A stretch of DNA of 18,421 bases. Source: Peptococcaceae bacterium (GTDB taxonomy: Bacteria > Bacillota > Peptococcia > DRI-13 > UBA5745). The DNA lies in the NCBI GenBank assembly GCA_031264885.1, contig JAISDM010000158.1, positions 1-18,421 of the forward strand, given 5' to 3'. The notes below the pieces were generated by a model. That model had not been told where the DNA came from and made no database searches. It saw only the letters and a program-made list of their open reading frames with translations. Shown piece after piece: positions 1-6,512 of this stretch; position 1 is the stretch's first letter, and each line of letters begins with the position of its first letter. The translations under genes and the position numbers were made by a program.

Positions 1-540
1 AACACATAGCTGCCGGGCGTGCCGCTCGTCGCGCCGACCGTTCCGGCAATCGGCGCGGTGTAGTCCACTTTTGTGACCGTATTCGTCGTATCTGTTGACA
101 ATCCGGCAATGACGTTCTCGATATAACTCAACGCCGCCGCTTCATCCGCGGTCACCGCCTGAGTCGTCGTGTACGCCGCGCCCTGTATCAAGCTCTTGGC
201 AGACGCTATCGCGTCATTATCGCCGCTCGCGTCATACGCCGTCGCGGTGATGGTCAGCGTGAGTTGGTTCGTCTCCTGTTGCGTACCCGCGCCCTTGTTG
301 ATCGCTACGGTGAACACATAGCTGCCGGGCGTGCCGTTTGTCGCTTCGACCGTTCCGGCTGTCGGAGCGGTATAGCTCACTTTTGTTACCGTATTCGTCG
401 TGCCTGTGGATAGCCCGGCAATGACGTTCTCGATATAACTCAACGCCGCCGCTTCATCCGCGGTTGCCGTTTGGGTCGTCGTATATGCCGCGCCCTGTAT
501 CAAGCTCTTGGCGCCACTGATTACCGCATTGTCGTCGCTT
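1..540 (-). repeat. 312-bp tandem repeat encoding 104-residue surface repeat
   Basis: The stretch beginning AACACATAGCTGCCGGGCGT occurs at 1 and again at 313, and CAAGCTCTTG occurs at 189 and 501, so the period is exactly 312 bp (104 codons). One full unit (about 229-540) and most of a second are present. Each encodes a SLIQGAAYTTTQ-TADEAAALSYIE segment followed by TNTVTKV-YTAP and a GTPGSYVFTVAINKG beta-rich half. Differences are mostly single bases. More units may lie beyond the edge. Confidence 0.85.
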
Positions 541-2870
541 GTGGCTTGCTCCTTAACATTGTACGCCATCTTGTTCCCCGCCGCATCTTCCACCACTACG
601 TTGAAGAAATACGCCGTGCTGGCATTCAGGCCGGTTACGTTGTAGGTCGTGATGGTTGCCGTACCGCCCGAGTTCAGCAGAGTTCCGCTACTCTCGCAAT
701 CCGCCGCCGTGCCTATGTTGTTGTTTGACGATTGATAGACGTAGTATTTCAAATCTTCCGGCGCGCTTACGTTGTCTGTCGCCGCCGTCCAGTTCAGCGT
801 CAGCGAAGTATCGGCTACATCATCCGTCGCGATTGTGCCCCCGTCACCTGCTGTTGGCGCAGCCGTATCCGGCGCTCCCCAACTGTATGTGACGGTATTA
901 TCTACATCTTGATATAAGGTTGCGACAAACAGGTATGCCGGCTTGCCGTTTGTATCTATGTACTTCGCTGTACCTTCTGTCAAAGGATATATATCTGCGC
1001 CAGAAGCACCCGAAACGTATGTATACGTCCCTGTGGTAACTGTGTCATTGGGCACGACCGCATAATATTTTGTACCGCTATTGCCGTCATCAGGGATGCT
1101 TATTGTCAAGGCTGAATCAATTTCATTGTTACCTGTCAGCTTATAGAGCATTTCATGAGTTGCGTTCATAGCACTAGAAATTGAGACGCCGTATGCGTTG
1201 GTTGTTCCGTACCCATTCAACGAAATTGTGCCGCCATTCGCTATCTCAGATATTGCAGTAAGCTCGTCCATTGAATATGCTGGACCGTTGCTGCCTGTTA
1301 CATAAACCCTTCCGTTGCTTACGCCCAAAACAGGACGAATTGCCCAAAGGTTATCAATTGGATCTGTTCCGATGCGAAGTTTGGTTGAATTCACGGTGCT
1401 ATCGCTGTGAATTGCACCGCCGTCAGCGGCAAAACTCTCCATAAAGAGGAAATATAATTTTGTTATGGTGTCGAGCCCTCCGTCGCCTATGCTATCACCG
1501 GTTCCCGCTTTGAGAAAATCCCCTATTGCCTGTTGCATACTTAGAATCTTTCCCTGATTGGCTGCCCGTTCAGAAGCATTGTTTGCCGGAGGATATGTAG
1601 ACTTCAAATCGTCATATATGTTGTTTGCGTAACTGAATCCATAGGCTCTATACATCAGCATGGAGAAAAGAGACTCCATATCATATGATTTTGAGCCGCC
1701 ATGATTAAAAAAGTCCCGGTAAATGCTGCCGCTGCCATAACTATTTTGCACCGCTCTGGCTAATTCTGAAAAATCGATGACTTCCGCCCCTGGCTTAGTA
1801 TAATATGCCGCCGCGAACTGGGAAAGCGATTCGTTGATCCAACTGTCACTTGCGTTATCATAATCATTTTCCGATCCCGGTCGCTCAGAGTTGTATCCAC
1901 TTGTCGGCGGATAAATTCCGTAATACATATAAAACAGCATATGCTGGAACTCATGGGCAAGCGTCGAGTATATCGAAAGTTTGTCATTCTCGTCTCCGGA
2001 AAGAGTTTCGAATCCTTGGTTTTTACCGATATCGATATGCAACATATCAATCGCATTTGTGTAAGCATTTTGATCATTTTCGTTCAGTTTAGGTCCGGTA
2101 CTGGTTGAATAGCTATAAAAATCTGTACTCCAGAAGAAACCCGCCCTATAAGATTGATTAACCTGAAGCGGAAGATCCGAACCATCGCTTGCTATGTCGT
2201 AGAGAACAAAATTAATCTTTCCATCATTACCTAAATCTCCAATTTCCGGAACATTACCAGATCCGGGCTTGATTGACACATTAGTGTGTGCCGCGAATCC
2301 TGTATTCGAATCTGTCATTCGGTCATAAATTTTGTCAAACGTGTCAGCAATGTTCTGTGCCAGTTCCGAGTCGATCTTGTCCAAATTCTCCGCCGCAATC
2401 GTGGCTCCCGGCAAAACAGTAAGGAAATTTGTTTTATCAAGAACCCAAATATTTGTGTGGTCCCCCTGCGCTATAAGATTCGCCAGTATGATTTTATCAT
2501 CCGAACGTAACGCTGCAACCTGTACACGAAAGGGACGTGTGTCGCCAATCGTAAAAGGCCCGGCGTATATGGGTTCTTGTGCCGACTGCGGTCCGAACGG
2601 AGATTTCGGCGGAAGTGGTTCCTCATATTCTTGAGGAACGTGAATAATACGGCTCAAGTCGATATTGACCGCTTCCAAATTCATTGAGCTGGTATTTTTT
2701 ACAAGTTGCGCAAAAAATGTCTCGCGTGTTTCGGCAAACTCATTGTCGATCGGTACTCCATCCTCTGCGCTTACGGAAACAGCGCCGATCGGGGTGAGAA
2801 AGAACAAAAAAATAAGTGTCAATACCACGCTGACGACAGATTTCCCACGGTTACCGTAGTGCTTAAACAT
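1..2870 (-). CDS. Secreted M30-like zinc metallopeptidase with FN3 domain and C-terminal repeats (3' end outside window)
   Basis: About 956 codons are open from ATG at 2870 to the window edge without a stop; the C-terminus is missing. An N-terminal signal peptide is clear: a basic start, a hydrophobic core at about residues 11-30, and a likely cut after VSA near residue 36. The catalytic region carries a zinc-binding HEFQH at residues 306-310 (bases 1941-1955) and a downstream WINES whose Glu347 is the probable third ligand. The preceding GNDGKINFVLYDI and IDMLHIDIG segments resemble the hyicolysin (M30) family. A fibronectin type III domain follows at about 665-770, then a 104-residue repeat of S-layer/cell-wall style (one full copy, one partial). 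A GGTGG element 9 nt before ATG can serve as ribosome binding site. It probably acts outside the cell or on the wall as a protease or adhesin. The family assignment is by motif only. Confidence 0.85.
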   Translation of the reverse strand, partial: MFKHYGNRGKSVVSVVLTLIFLFFLTPIGAVSVSAEDGVPIDNEFAETRETFFAQLVKNTSSMNLEAVNIDLSRIIHVPQEYEEPLPPKSPFGPQSAQEPIYAGPFTIGDTRPFRVQVAALRSDDKIILANLIAQGDHTNIWVLDKTNFLTVLPGATIAAENLDKIDSELAQNIADTFDKIYDRMTDSNTGFAAHTNVSIKPGSGNVPEIGDLGNDGKINFVLYDIASDGSDLPLQVNQSYRAGFFWSTDFYSYSTSTGPKLNENDQNAYTNAIDMLHIDIGKNQGFETLSGDENDKLSIYSTLAHEFQHMLFYMYYGIYPPTSGYNSERPGSENDYDNASDSWINESLSQFAAAYYTKPGAEVIDFSELARAVQNSYGSGSIYRDFFNHGGSKSYDMESLFSMLMYRAYGFSYANNIYDDLKSTYPPANNASERAANQGKILSMQQAIGDFLKAGTGDSIGDGGLDTITKLYFLFMESFAADGGAIHSDSTVNSTKLRIGTDPIDNLWAIRPVLGVSNGRVYVTGSNGPAYSMDELTAISEIANGGTISLNGYGTTNAYGVSISSAMNATHEMLYKLTGNNEIDSALTISIPDDGNSGTKYYAVVPNDTVTTGTYTYVSGASGADIYPLTEGTAKYIDTNGKPAYLFVATLYQDVDNTVTYSWGAPDTAAPTAGDGGTIATDDVADTSLTLNWTAATDNVSAPEDLKYYVYQSSNNNIGTAADCESSGTLLNSGGTATITTYNVTGLNASTAYFFNVVVEDAAGNKMAYNVKEQATSDDNAVISGAKSLIQGAAYTTTQTATADEAAALSYIENVIAGLSTGTTNTVTKVSYTAPTAGTVEATNGTPGSYVFTVAINKGAGTQQETNQLTLTITATAYDASGDNDAIASAKSLIQGAAYTTTQAVTADEAAALSYIENVIAGLSTDTTNTVTKVDYTAPIAGTVGATSGTPGSYV

Positions 2871-3013
2871 ATGATGATTCCACCGTCCTTTTGTTTTTAA
2901 AATACAAATGGTTTTTTGTTCCATCATGGATTTCAGGAAATTACAACGAGGATTGTTCTCCATCAGTATGGATTTCTTGATGCGGAATAATCTTCATCGT
3001 CTCCGGTCGGATG

Positions 3014-3151
3014 CTATTCATCTGCGAATCCAGCCATAGATTGTACTCCTTCTTCCGTTGCAATTGTCATTGCCGGCGCATCCACTGCCAAAAATAGGAC
3101 AATTGCAATCTCAAGTATGAGTGATAATATTTTGCCTACATATTTAAACTT
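3014..3151 (-). pseudogene. Possible start-less signal-peptide remnant
   Basis: The intergenic stretch upstream of the metallopeptidase holds a 45-codon open segment in which KFKYVGKILSLI leads into a hydrophobic core and then ATEEG. This is laid out like the start of the metallopeptidase (MFKHYGNRGKSVVS, hydrophobic core, SAEDG). The codon where ATG would be is AAG, no ribosome binding site precedes it, and TAG ends it at 3014. It may be the decayed 5' end of a paralogous secreted protein. The similarity is short and could be chance. I see nothing else convincing between 2871 and 3280. Confidence 0.25.
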
Positions 3152-3278
3152 ATTTGGGAGTAGAACCCCACATTATTATCTTACACCGCCAGATGAATCC
3201 AGTCAATATTTATACAGAAAAAGGTGGCGAAAGCTGTCGAAAAGTGGAGAAAAGTGATGAAACGCGACGGATGAACGT

Positions 3279-3304
3279 GGTCGGAAGCCTCTGTTTTTTT
3301 GCCA
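3279..3304. repeat. Decayed copy of the 26-bp recombinase-associated palindrome
   Basis: Seventeen of 26 positions agree with the site at 4569-4594, including the GCCTCT/ACCTCT core and the following T run. The offset (1290 bp) is the same as that between the recombinase fragment and the intact gene, so fragment and site were probably copied as one unit. Confidence 0.5.
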
Positions 3305-3319
3305 GAGTTTCAATTGGCT

Positions 3320-3463
3320 TTTGCCCCAGGATAAGAATGTCATATGGCTTACACCAAGCTGCCGTGCGGCTTCGCGGGATGAAATTCCGTGATTTGTCCA
3401 AGCGACCAGCAACTCCCGAAACAATTCTGTCTGCTCCACGGGAGGTCTGCCAAATTTGACGCC
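3320..3463 (-). pseudogene. Serine recombinase C-terminal fragment (GRPP plus helix-turn-helix)
   Basis: About 48 codons encode GVKFGRPPVEQTELFRELLVAWTNHGISSREAARQLGVSHMTFLSWGKS, matching the C-terminus of the recombinase at 4601-5197 (GVQFGRPPSERTELFQELREAWINHEISAREAARQLHV) residue for residue without gaps. The catalytic domain is absent; the bases upstream encode unrelated residues. The open frame spans 3203-3562, but only this piece is recognisable. The original stop is lost and the frame runs on into a basic, aromatic tail. It is best read as a decayed second copy of the recombinase cassette. The offset to the intact gene is 1290 bp, and it also holds for a decayed site just downstream. 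Confidence 0.75.
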
Positions 3464-3528
3464 GCAATGTTCTCGGTGAGATATAAAATTGCACTCCGAT
3501 TGGCGATTGATTTGCGAATCCTTATTCA

Positions 3529-3559
3529 ACAGCCGGGCTGCGTTCCGCCGCCCGGCTGT
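3529..3559. repeat. GC-rich hairpin (10-bp perfect stem)
   Basis: ACAGCCGGGC at 3529-3538 and GCCCGGCTGT at 3550-3559 form a perfect 10-bp stem with an 11-nt loop. No T tract follows on either strand, so an ordinary intrinsic terminator is doubtful. It sits between the 3' end of the glycine-zipper gene and the recombinase fragment. Confidence 0.6.
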
Positions 3560-3608
3560 CACCCCAAAATTAACTTCATATCCATGTTCAACGAATCCTT
3601 AAAGAGAG

Positions 3609-4067
3609 TTATGCCTGACTCTGAATATAAACAAGCGTACCTATCATTTCCTCGGCCAATTCAAGAGTTTTGTTATAATACGCACTCTTATATTCGACAT
3701 CGTCTGATTTGCCAAGAGCATTTATACCCAGAAGTCCCAGCGATATGGTTGGATTTTGCAAATCATTTATGCGAAAACGCATTTCCATTACAACTTTGCC
3801 TTTACTGGCTATCGCGCCAAAAAGCGCGCCGATCGCGCCGCCAACTGCTGCGCCGATTAAGGCGCCCTCCGTGCTGGCTCTCTTGTTCCCGTTTTCAGTA
3901 TACTCTGCTTCTATTAAATCAGAATATTTGTATATAAAAATCCGTATTTGGTTGTTTTGTTTGTTCTTGTATAGTCCGCCAAGAACAATGGCAAATTTTT
4001 TTGCGGCATCGTCAACTATTATGATATGAAGTGTGTGGGTGGCCAACGCATAGTTTCTAAACAGCAC
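3609..4067 (-). CDS. Hypothetical protein with glycine-zipper segment
   Basis: This gene encodes 152 residues starting at GTG 4067; an in-frame TGA lies just upstream and an AAAAGGG element 12-13 nt before GTG can serve as ribosome binding site. The layout is a beta-rich N-terminus (HIIIVDDAAKKFAI), an IFIYKYSDLIEAEYTENG stretch, a glycine/alanine-rich hydrophobic segment at residues 68-90 (GALIGAAVGGAIGALFGAI), and an RINDLQNPTISLGLL tail. This order recalls small Firmicutes proteins in which a PH-like YSDLLxxEL-xEDG segment precedes a glycine zipper and which often carry a zinc ribbon or SHOCT helix. Those extra parts are missing here, so it may be a short member or 5'-truncated. The function is unknown; the segment may pack in or on a membrane. 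The gene would be read by the promoter at 4429-4457 if that segment were inverted. Confidence 0.6.
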   Translation of the reverse strand: MLFRNYALATHTLHIIIVDDAAKKFAIVLGGLYKNKQNNQIRIFIYKYSDLIEAEYTENGNKRASTEGALIGAAVGGAIGALFGAIASKGKVVMEMRFRINDLQNPTISLGLLGINALGKSDDVEYKSAYYNKTLELAEEMIGTLVYIQSQA

Positions 4068-4216
4068 CAGATTCTCGTTCCCTTTTCAGAGGCTGAATAG
4101 CCGCCTGTGAAAATATTTACTTCTGAGGCTTTTTTCTTCTGATAATTACAATTTTATCTTGTGACGTGTCCAATGTCTGTTCAGGGGCATCATCTGAGAA
4201 CCTTTTTCTTCCTGTC

Positions 4217-4291
4217 GTCATTCCGGACTTGATCCGAAATTCGAGGATCCGGCGGCGAAAGGAATGGATTCCGGGACAAGCCCGGAATGAC
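4217..4291. repeat. MITE-like imperfect palindrome (GTCATTCCGG...CCGGAATGAC)
   Basis: The left arm starts GTCATTCCGGACTTGATCCG and the right arm ends in GGGACAAGCCCGGAATGAC. The arms pair over about 26 bp with few mismatches around a purine-rich middle. A partial copy, GTCGGAATGACA, follows at about 4301. This form of element recurs in intergenic DNA of many bacteria and has no coding content. Confidence 0.7.
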
Positions 4292-4338
4292 AAAACAGAG
4301 GTCGGAATGACAAGATATGATCGTTTCTGGACGGTCCC

Positions 4339-4362
4339 GGGCGGCAGGATGCCGCCCCTACG
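4339..4362 (-). repeat. Dispersed GGGGCGGCATCCTGCCGCCC hairpin repeat, lone copy
   Basis: On the minus strand this reads CGTAGGGGCGGCATCCTGCC followed by GCCC, the same core as the tandem units at 11040-11350 and the copies near 13926 and 13981. The stem is GGGCGGCA/TGCCGCCC with a 3-nt loop. Confidence 0.75.
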
Positions 4363-4394
4363 GTATAGGTATCCCCTGTGAACAGTAACGGGCT

Positions 4395-4420
4395 GGTGAC
4401 AAAAGTAGAGGTTTTTCGCC
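4395..4420 (+). repeat. Left 26-bp imperfect palindrome, candidate recombination site
   Basis: The reverse complement of this 26-mer matches 4569-4594 at 22 of 26 positions, with an unbroken 15-base identity AAAACCTCTACTTTT. Each half is an imperfect dyad ending GGYG/CRCC, and the central dinucleotide is non-palindromic (AG here, CT in the partner), so the pair is in inverted orientation. The length and dyad design resemble crossover sites of Hin/Gin-type serine invertases. No recombination has been shown. Confidence 0.55.
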
Positions 4421-4428
4421 AATAGATA

Positions 4429-4457
4429 TTGACGATATTTGTCGAATGATGTAAAAT
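4429..4457 (+). promoter_or_regulatory. Sigma-A-type promoter inside the inverted-repeat-flanked segment
   Basis: TTGACG (4429-4434) is followed after exactly 17 nt by TAAAAT (4452-4457). It points right, where only the antisense strand of the recombinase lies; no rightward gene begins before 5383. The lack of an obvious target fits a switchable promoter in its off orientation. The rest of 4068-4600 holds only the repeats listed here and no gene. Confidence 0.5.
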
Positions 4458-4568
4458 ATTTTTAACCGCTTGAAGCTATTGATTCTCTTGGATTTATGTA
4501 GGTTGTTTTAATCTTCCACGGTAAATTTTGATACTATGTCCGCCCCATGATTCCATTGATTTTAGGCT

Positions 4569-4594
4569 GGTGGAAAACCTCTACTTTTTCCACC
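4569..4594 (+). repeat. Right 26-bp imperfect palindrome, candidate recombination site
   Basis: GGTGGAAAA (4569-4577) and TTTTCCACC (4586-4594) form a perfect 9-bp stem around an 8-nt loop. The site lies 6 nt from the recombinase stop codon. It is the inverted partner of 4395-4420. The outer flanks of both copies (GGCT before, AATA after) are in direct orientation while the 7-nt cores (GTAGAGG and CCTCTAC) are inverted. Confidence 0.55.
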
Positions 4595-4600
4595 AATATT

Positions 4601-5197
4601 TTATTCGGCTCTTGCCCATGCCAGGAAAGTGGTGTGATCTACGTGGAGTTGGCGCGCGGCTTCGCGGGCCGAAATCTCGTGATTTATCCACGCTTCCCGC
4701 AGTTCCTGGAAGAGTTCGGTCCGCTCTGACGGCGGTCTGCCGAATTGGACGCCCCGCGCCTTTGCCGCCACGATGCCTTCGGCTTGCCGCCGGCAGATAA
4801 ATTCCCGTTCTGTCTGCGCTACATAGCTAAGAATTTGCAGCACTAAGTCCGCGATAAAAGTTCCTGTCAGGTCCCGGCCTTTTTGCCGCGTGTCCAGCAA
4901 GGGCATGTCCAGAATGACGATGAAAGCGCGCCGCTCTTTTGAAATGATCCTCCATTGCTCCAGTATCTCGTTGTAATCTCTGCCGAGCCTGTCGATGCTC
5001 TTGATGACAAGAGTGTCGTCGGGCTTTATTTTTTTCAGCAGCTTCCTGTACGCCGGGCGGTTGAAATCCTTGCCGCTCTGCTTATCCAGGAATATATCAC
5101 CGTCTTGTATCCCGAATTCCCGCATGGCGGCAAACTGCCTGTCCTCATTCTGATCGCGCGTGGACACCCGCGCATAGCCGTATATACAGTTGCTAAT
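4601..5197 (-). CDS. Serine recombinase, resolvase/invertase type
   Basis: A small serine recombinase that cuts and rejoins DNA at dyad sites. Counting from the ATT at 5197 it has 198 residues: IYGYARVSTRDQ with the nucleophile Ser12 and Arg10, SIDRLGRD at 67-74, the long dimer helix with AQTEREFICRRQAEGI at about 127-142, GRPP at 153-156, and a C-terminal helix-turn-helix at about 170-195 (ISAREAARQLHVDHTTFLAWA). Length and order match Hin/Tn3-type enzymes. The GTG at 5167 would delete the first strand and leave Ser at position 2. Between the in-frame TGA (5201-5203) and that GTG there is no ATG, GTG or TTG. The ATT sits 9 nt after AGGAG, so it is either a rare start or a mutated ATG. It is flanked by candidate target sites. 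Confidence 0.85.
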   Translation of the reverse strand: MSNCIYGYARVSTRDQNEDRQFAAMREFGIQDGDIFLDKQSGKDFNRPAYRKLLKKIKPDDTLVIKSIDRLGRDYNEILEQWRIISKERRAFIVILDMPLLDTRQKGRDLTGTFIADLVLQILSYVAQTEREFICRRQAEGIVAAKARGVQFGRPPSERTELFQELREAWINHEISAREAARQLHVDHTTFLAWARAE

Positions 5198-5206
5198 ATG
5201 TCACCG

Positions 5207-5211
5207 CTCCT
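5207..5211 (-). promoter_or_regulatory. Ribosome binding site that places the recombinase start at ATT
   Basis: AGGAG on the minus strand is followed by 9 nt and then ATT AGC AAC TGT, in frame with IYGYARVST. This is the only good Shine-Dalgarno match upstream of the conserved N-terminus. Confidence 0.5.
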
Positions 5212-5343
5212 CTCAAATATGATTGATCCCTATATTTCAGGGCGGTTCATAGTATCATTAAATCTGAGTTTTTTATTCCTGCCCCGAAAATACCTTCTAA
5301 ATTTTGATTTTTCCGCCGCATAGCAATTTGCGTGTATATATGA

Positions 5344-5349
5344 TATAAT
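5344..5349 (+). promoter_or_regulatory. -10 box of likely promoter for the DUF4143 ATPase gene
   Basis: A perfect TATAAT lies 34 nt before the ATG at 5383. The hexamer 17 nt upstream (TAGCAA, 5321-5326) is a weak -35. A GAGGT ribosome binding site 6 nt before the ATG follows. Confidence 0.45.
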
Positions 5350-5382
5350 TAGAAATACTATCCCAAAAAGCGAGGTATTTCT

Positions 5383-6492
5383 ATGATTGCCCGGATGCTT
5401 GAAAGTGTGATACGGGACAGAGCGAGAGCGGAGAAAGTGATTGTTTTGCTCGGCGCCCGGCAGGTTGGTAAGGCGACGCTTATCAGATCAATGTTCGGAG
5501 GCGACGATTCCGTACTGTGGCTCAGCGGCGACGAGTCCGAAGTCAGGGCGCTGTTTGAGGATGCGGATCCGACGCGTCTCAGGGCGATGATCGGAGGAAA
5601 AACGACGGTCGTCATTGACGAGGCCCAGCGCGTCGCCGATATCGGTGTGAAATTAAAACTCATCACGGATCAGATGCCGGATGTGCGGCTCGTGACGACG
5701 GGCAGTCTGCCCTTTGACACCGGCGGGCCGCCGGCGGAGCGCAGCCGTGAACTCGTTCTCTACCCGATGTCGTTTGAAGAGAGGGCGGCGCGCCACGGAC
5801 GGCTGGATGAAGTACGGCTCACGCCGCGCCGCCTGGTGTATGGCTGCTACCCGGAGGTTGTCGCGTCGCCGGGAAATGAGACCGAAGTGCTGCGCGGGTT
5901 ATGCGACAACTACCTGTACAAGGACATTCTCGCGCTGAATAAAATCAGGAAGTATGAGAGCATGGCGCGGCTGCTCAAGGCGCTGGCGTCTCAAATAGGC
6001 TCGAAGGTCTCCTACTGCGAGCTCGGCGTAACCTGCGGACTGGACAGTAAGACCGTTGAGAAGTACGTCATGGTTTTAGAAGAAGCATACATAGTTTTTC
6101 GGCTCGGCACGTTTGCCCGCCGTATTCGCAATGAACTCAAAATCAGCCGCAAGGTGTTCTTCGTGGACAACGGCGTCCGCAACGCGCTCATCTCGGATTT
6201 CAGACCGGCGGAAGAACGCGAGGACATCGGCCAGCTGTGGGAGAATTTCATGATCAGCGAGCGCGTAAAGCGAAACAGTTACCGCGGCGGCCCCATAAAC
6301 TCCTGGTTCTGGCGCACCCGTCTGAAGCGGGAGATAGATTATATCGAGGAACGGAACGAACGCTTCAGCGCCTACGAATTCAAGTGGAATCCGGCCGCGA
6401 AGGCCAAAGTACCGAGGCCGTTCCCCGCCGCGTATCCCAACAGCGATTTCACGGTCGTACACCCTGATAATTTTGTGGATTTTTTGTTGTAA
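5383..6492 (+). CDS. AAA-type ATPase with DUF4143 C-terminal domain, altered Walker A
   Basis: Encodes 369 residues, a normal length for the family. The N-terminal P-loop domain shows GARQVGKATL at residues 24-33, TTVVIDEAQ (Walker B, Asp79 and Glu80) and TTGSLPF where the sensor strand is expected. The SFEE motif (130-133), YGCYPEVV and NYLYKDIL lead into the DUF4143 half, which ends in a nuclease-like fold with EIDYIEERNERFSAYEFKW. The residue after the Walker A lysine is Ala31 (codon GCG) rather than the usual Thr (ACG), a single-base change expected to weaken magnesium-nucleotide binding. Members are common in anaerobes and their biological role is poorly known. The KilA-N gene follows after 20 nt, so they may be co-transcribed. 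Confidence 0.85.
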   Translation: MIARMLESVIRDRARAEKVIVLLGARQVGKATLIRSMFGGDDSVLWLSGDESEVRALFEDADPTRLRAMIGGKTTVVIDEAQRVADIGVKLKLITDQMPDVRLVTTGSLPFDTGGPPAERSRELVLYPMSFEERAARHGRLDEVRLTPRRLVYGCYPEVVASPGNETEVLRGLCDNYLYKDILALNKIRKYESMARLLKALASQIGSKVSYCELGVTCGLDSKTVEKYVMVLEEAYIVFRLGTFARRIRNELKISRKVFFVDNGVRNALISDFRPAEEREDIGQLWENFMISERVKRNSYRGGPINSWFWRTRLKREIDYIEERNERFSAYEFKWNPAAKAKVPRPFPAAYPNSDFTVVHPDNFVDFLL

Positions 6493-6512
6493 CTATTTCT
6501 GGGAGAACTGAC

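Noticed and set aside
4569..4594. Intrinsic terminator of the recombinase gene
   Set aside because: The hairpin is AT-rich and no T tract follows it on the minus strand; its inverted partner at 4395 fits a recombination site better.
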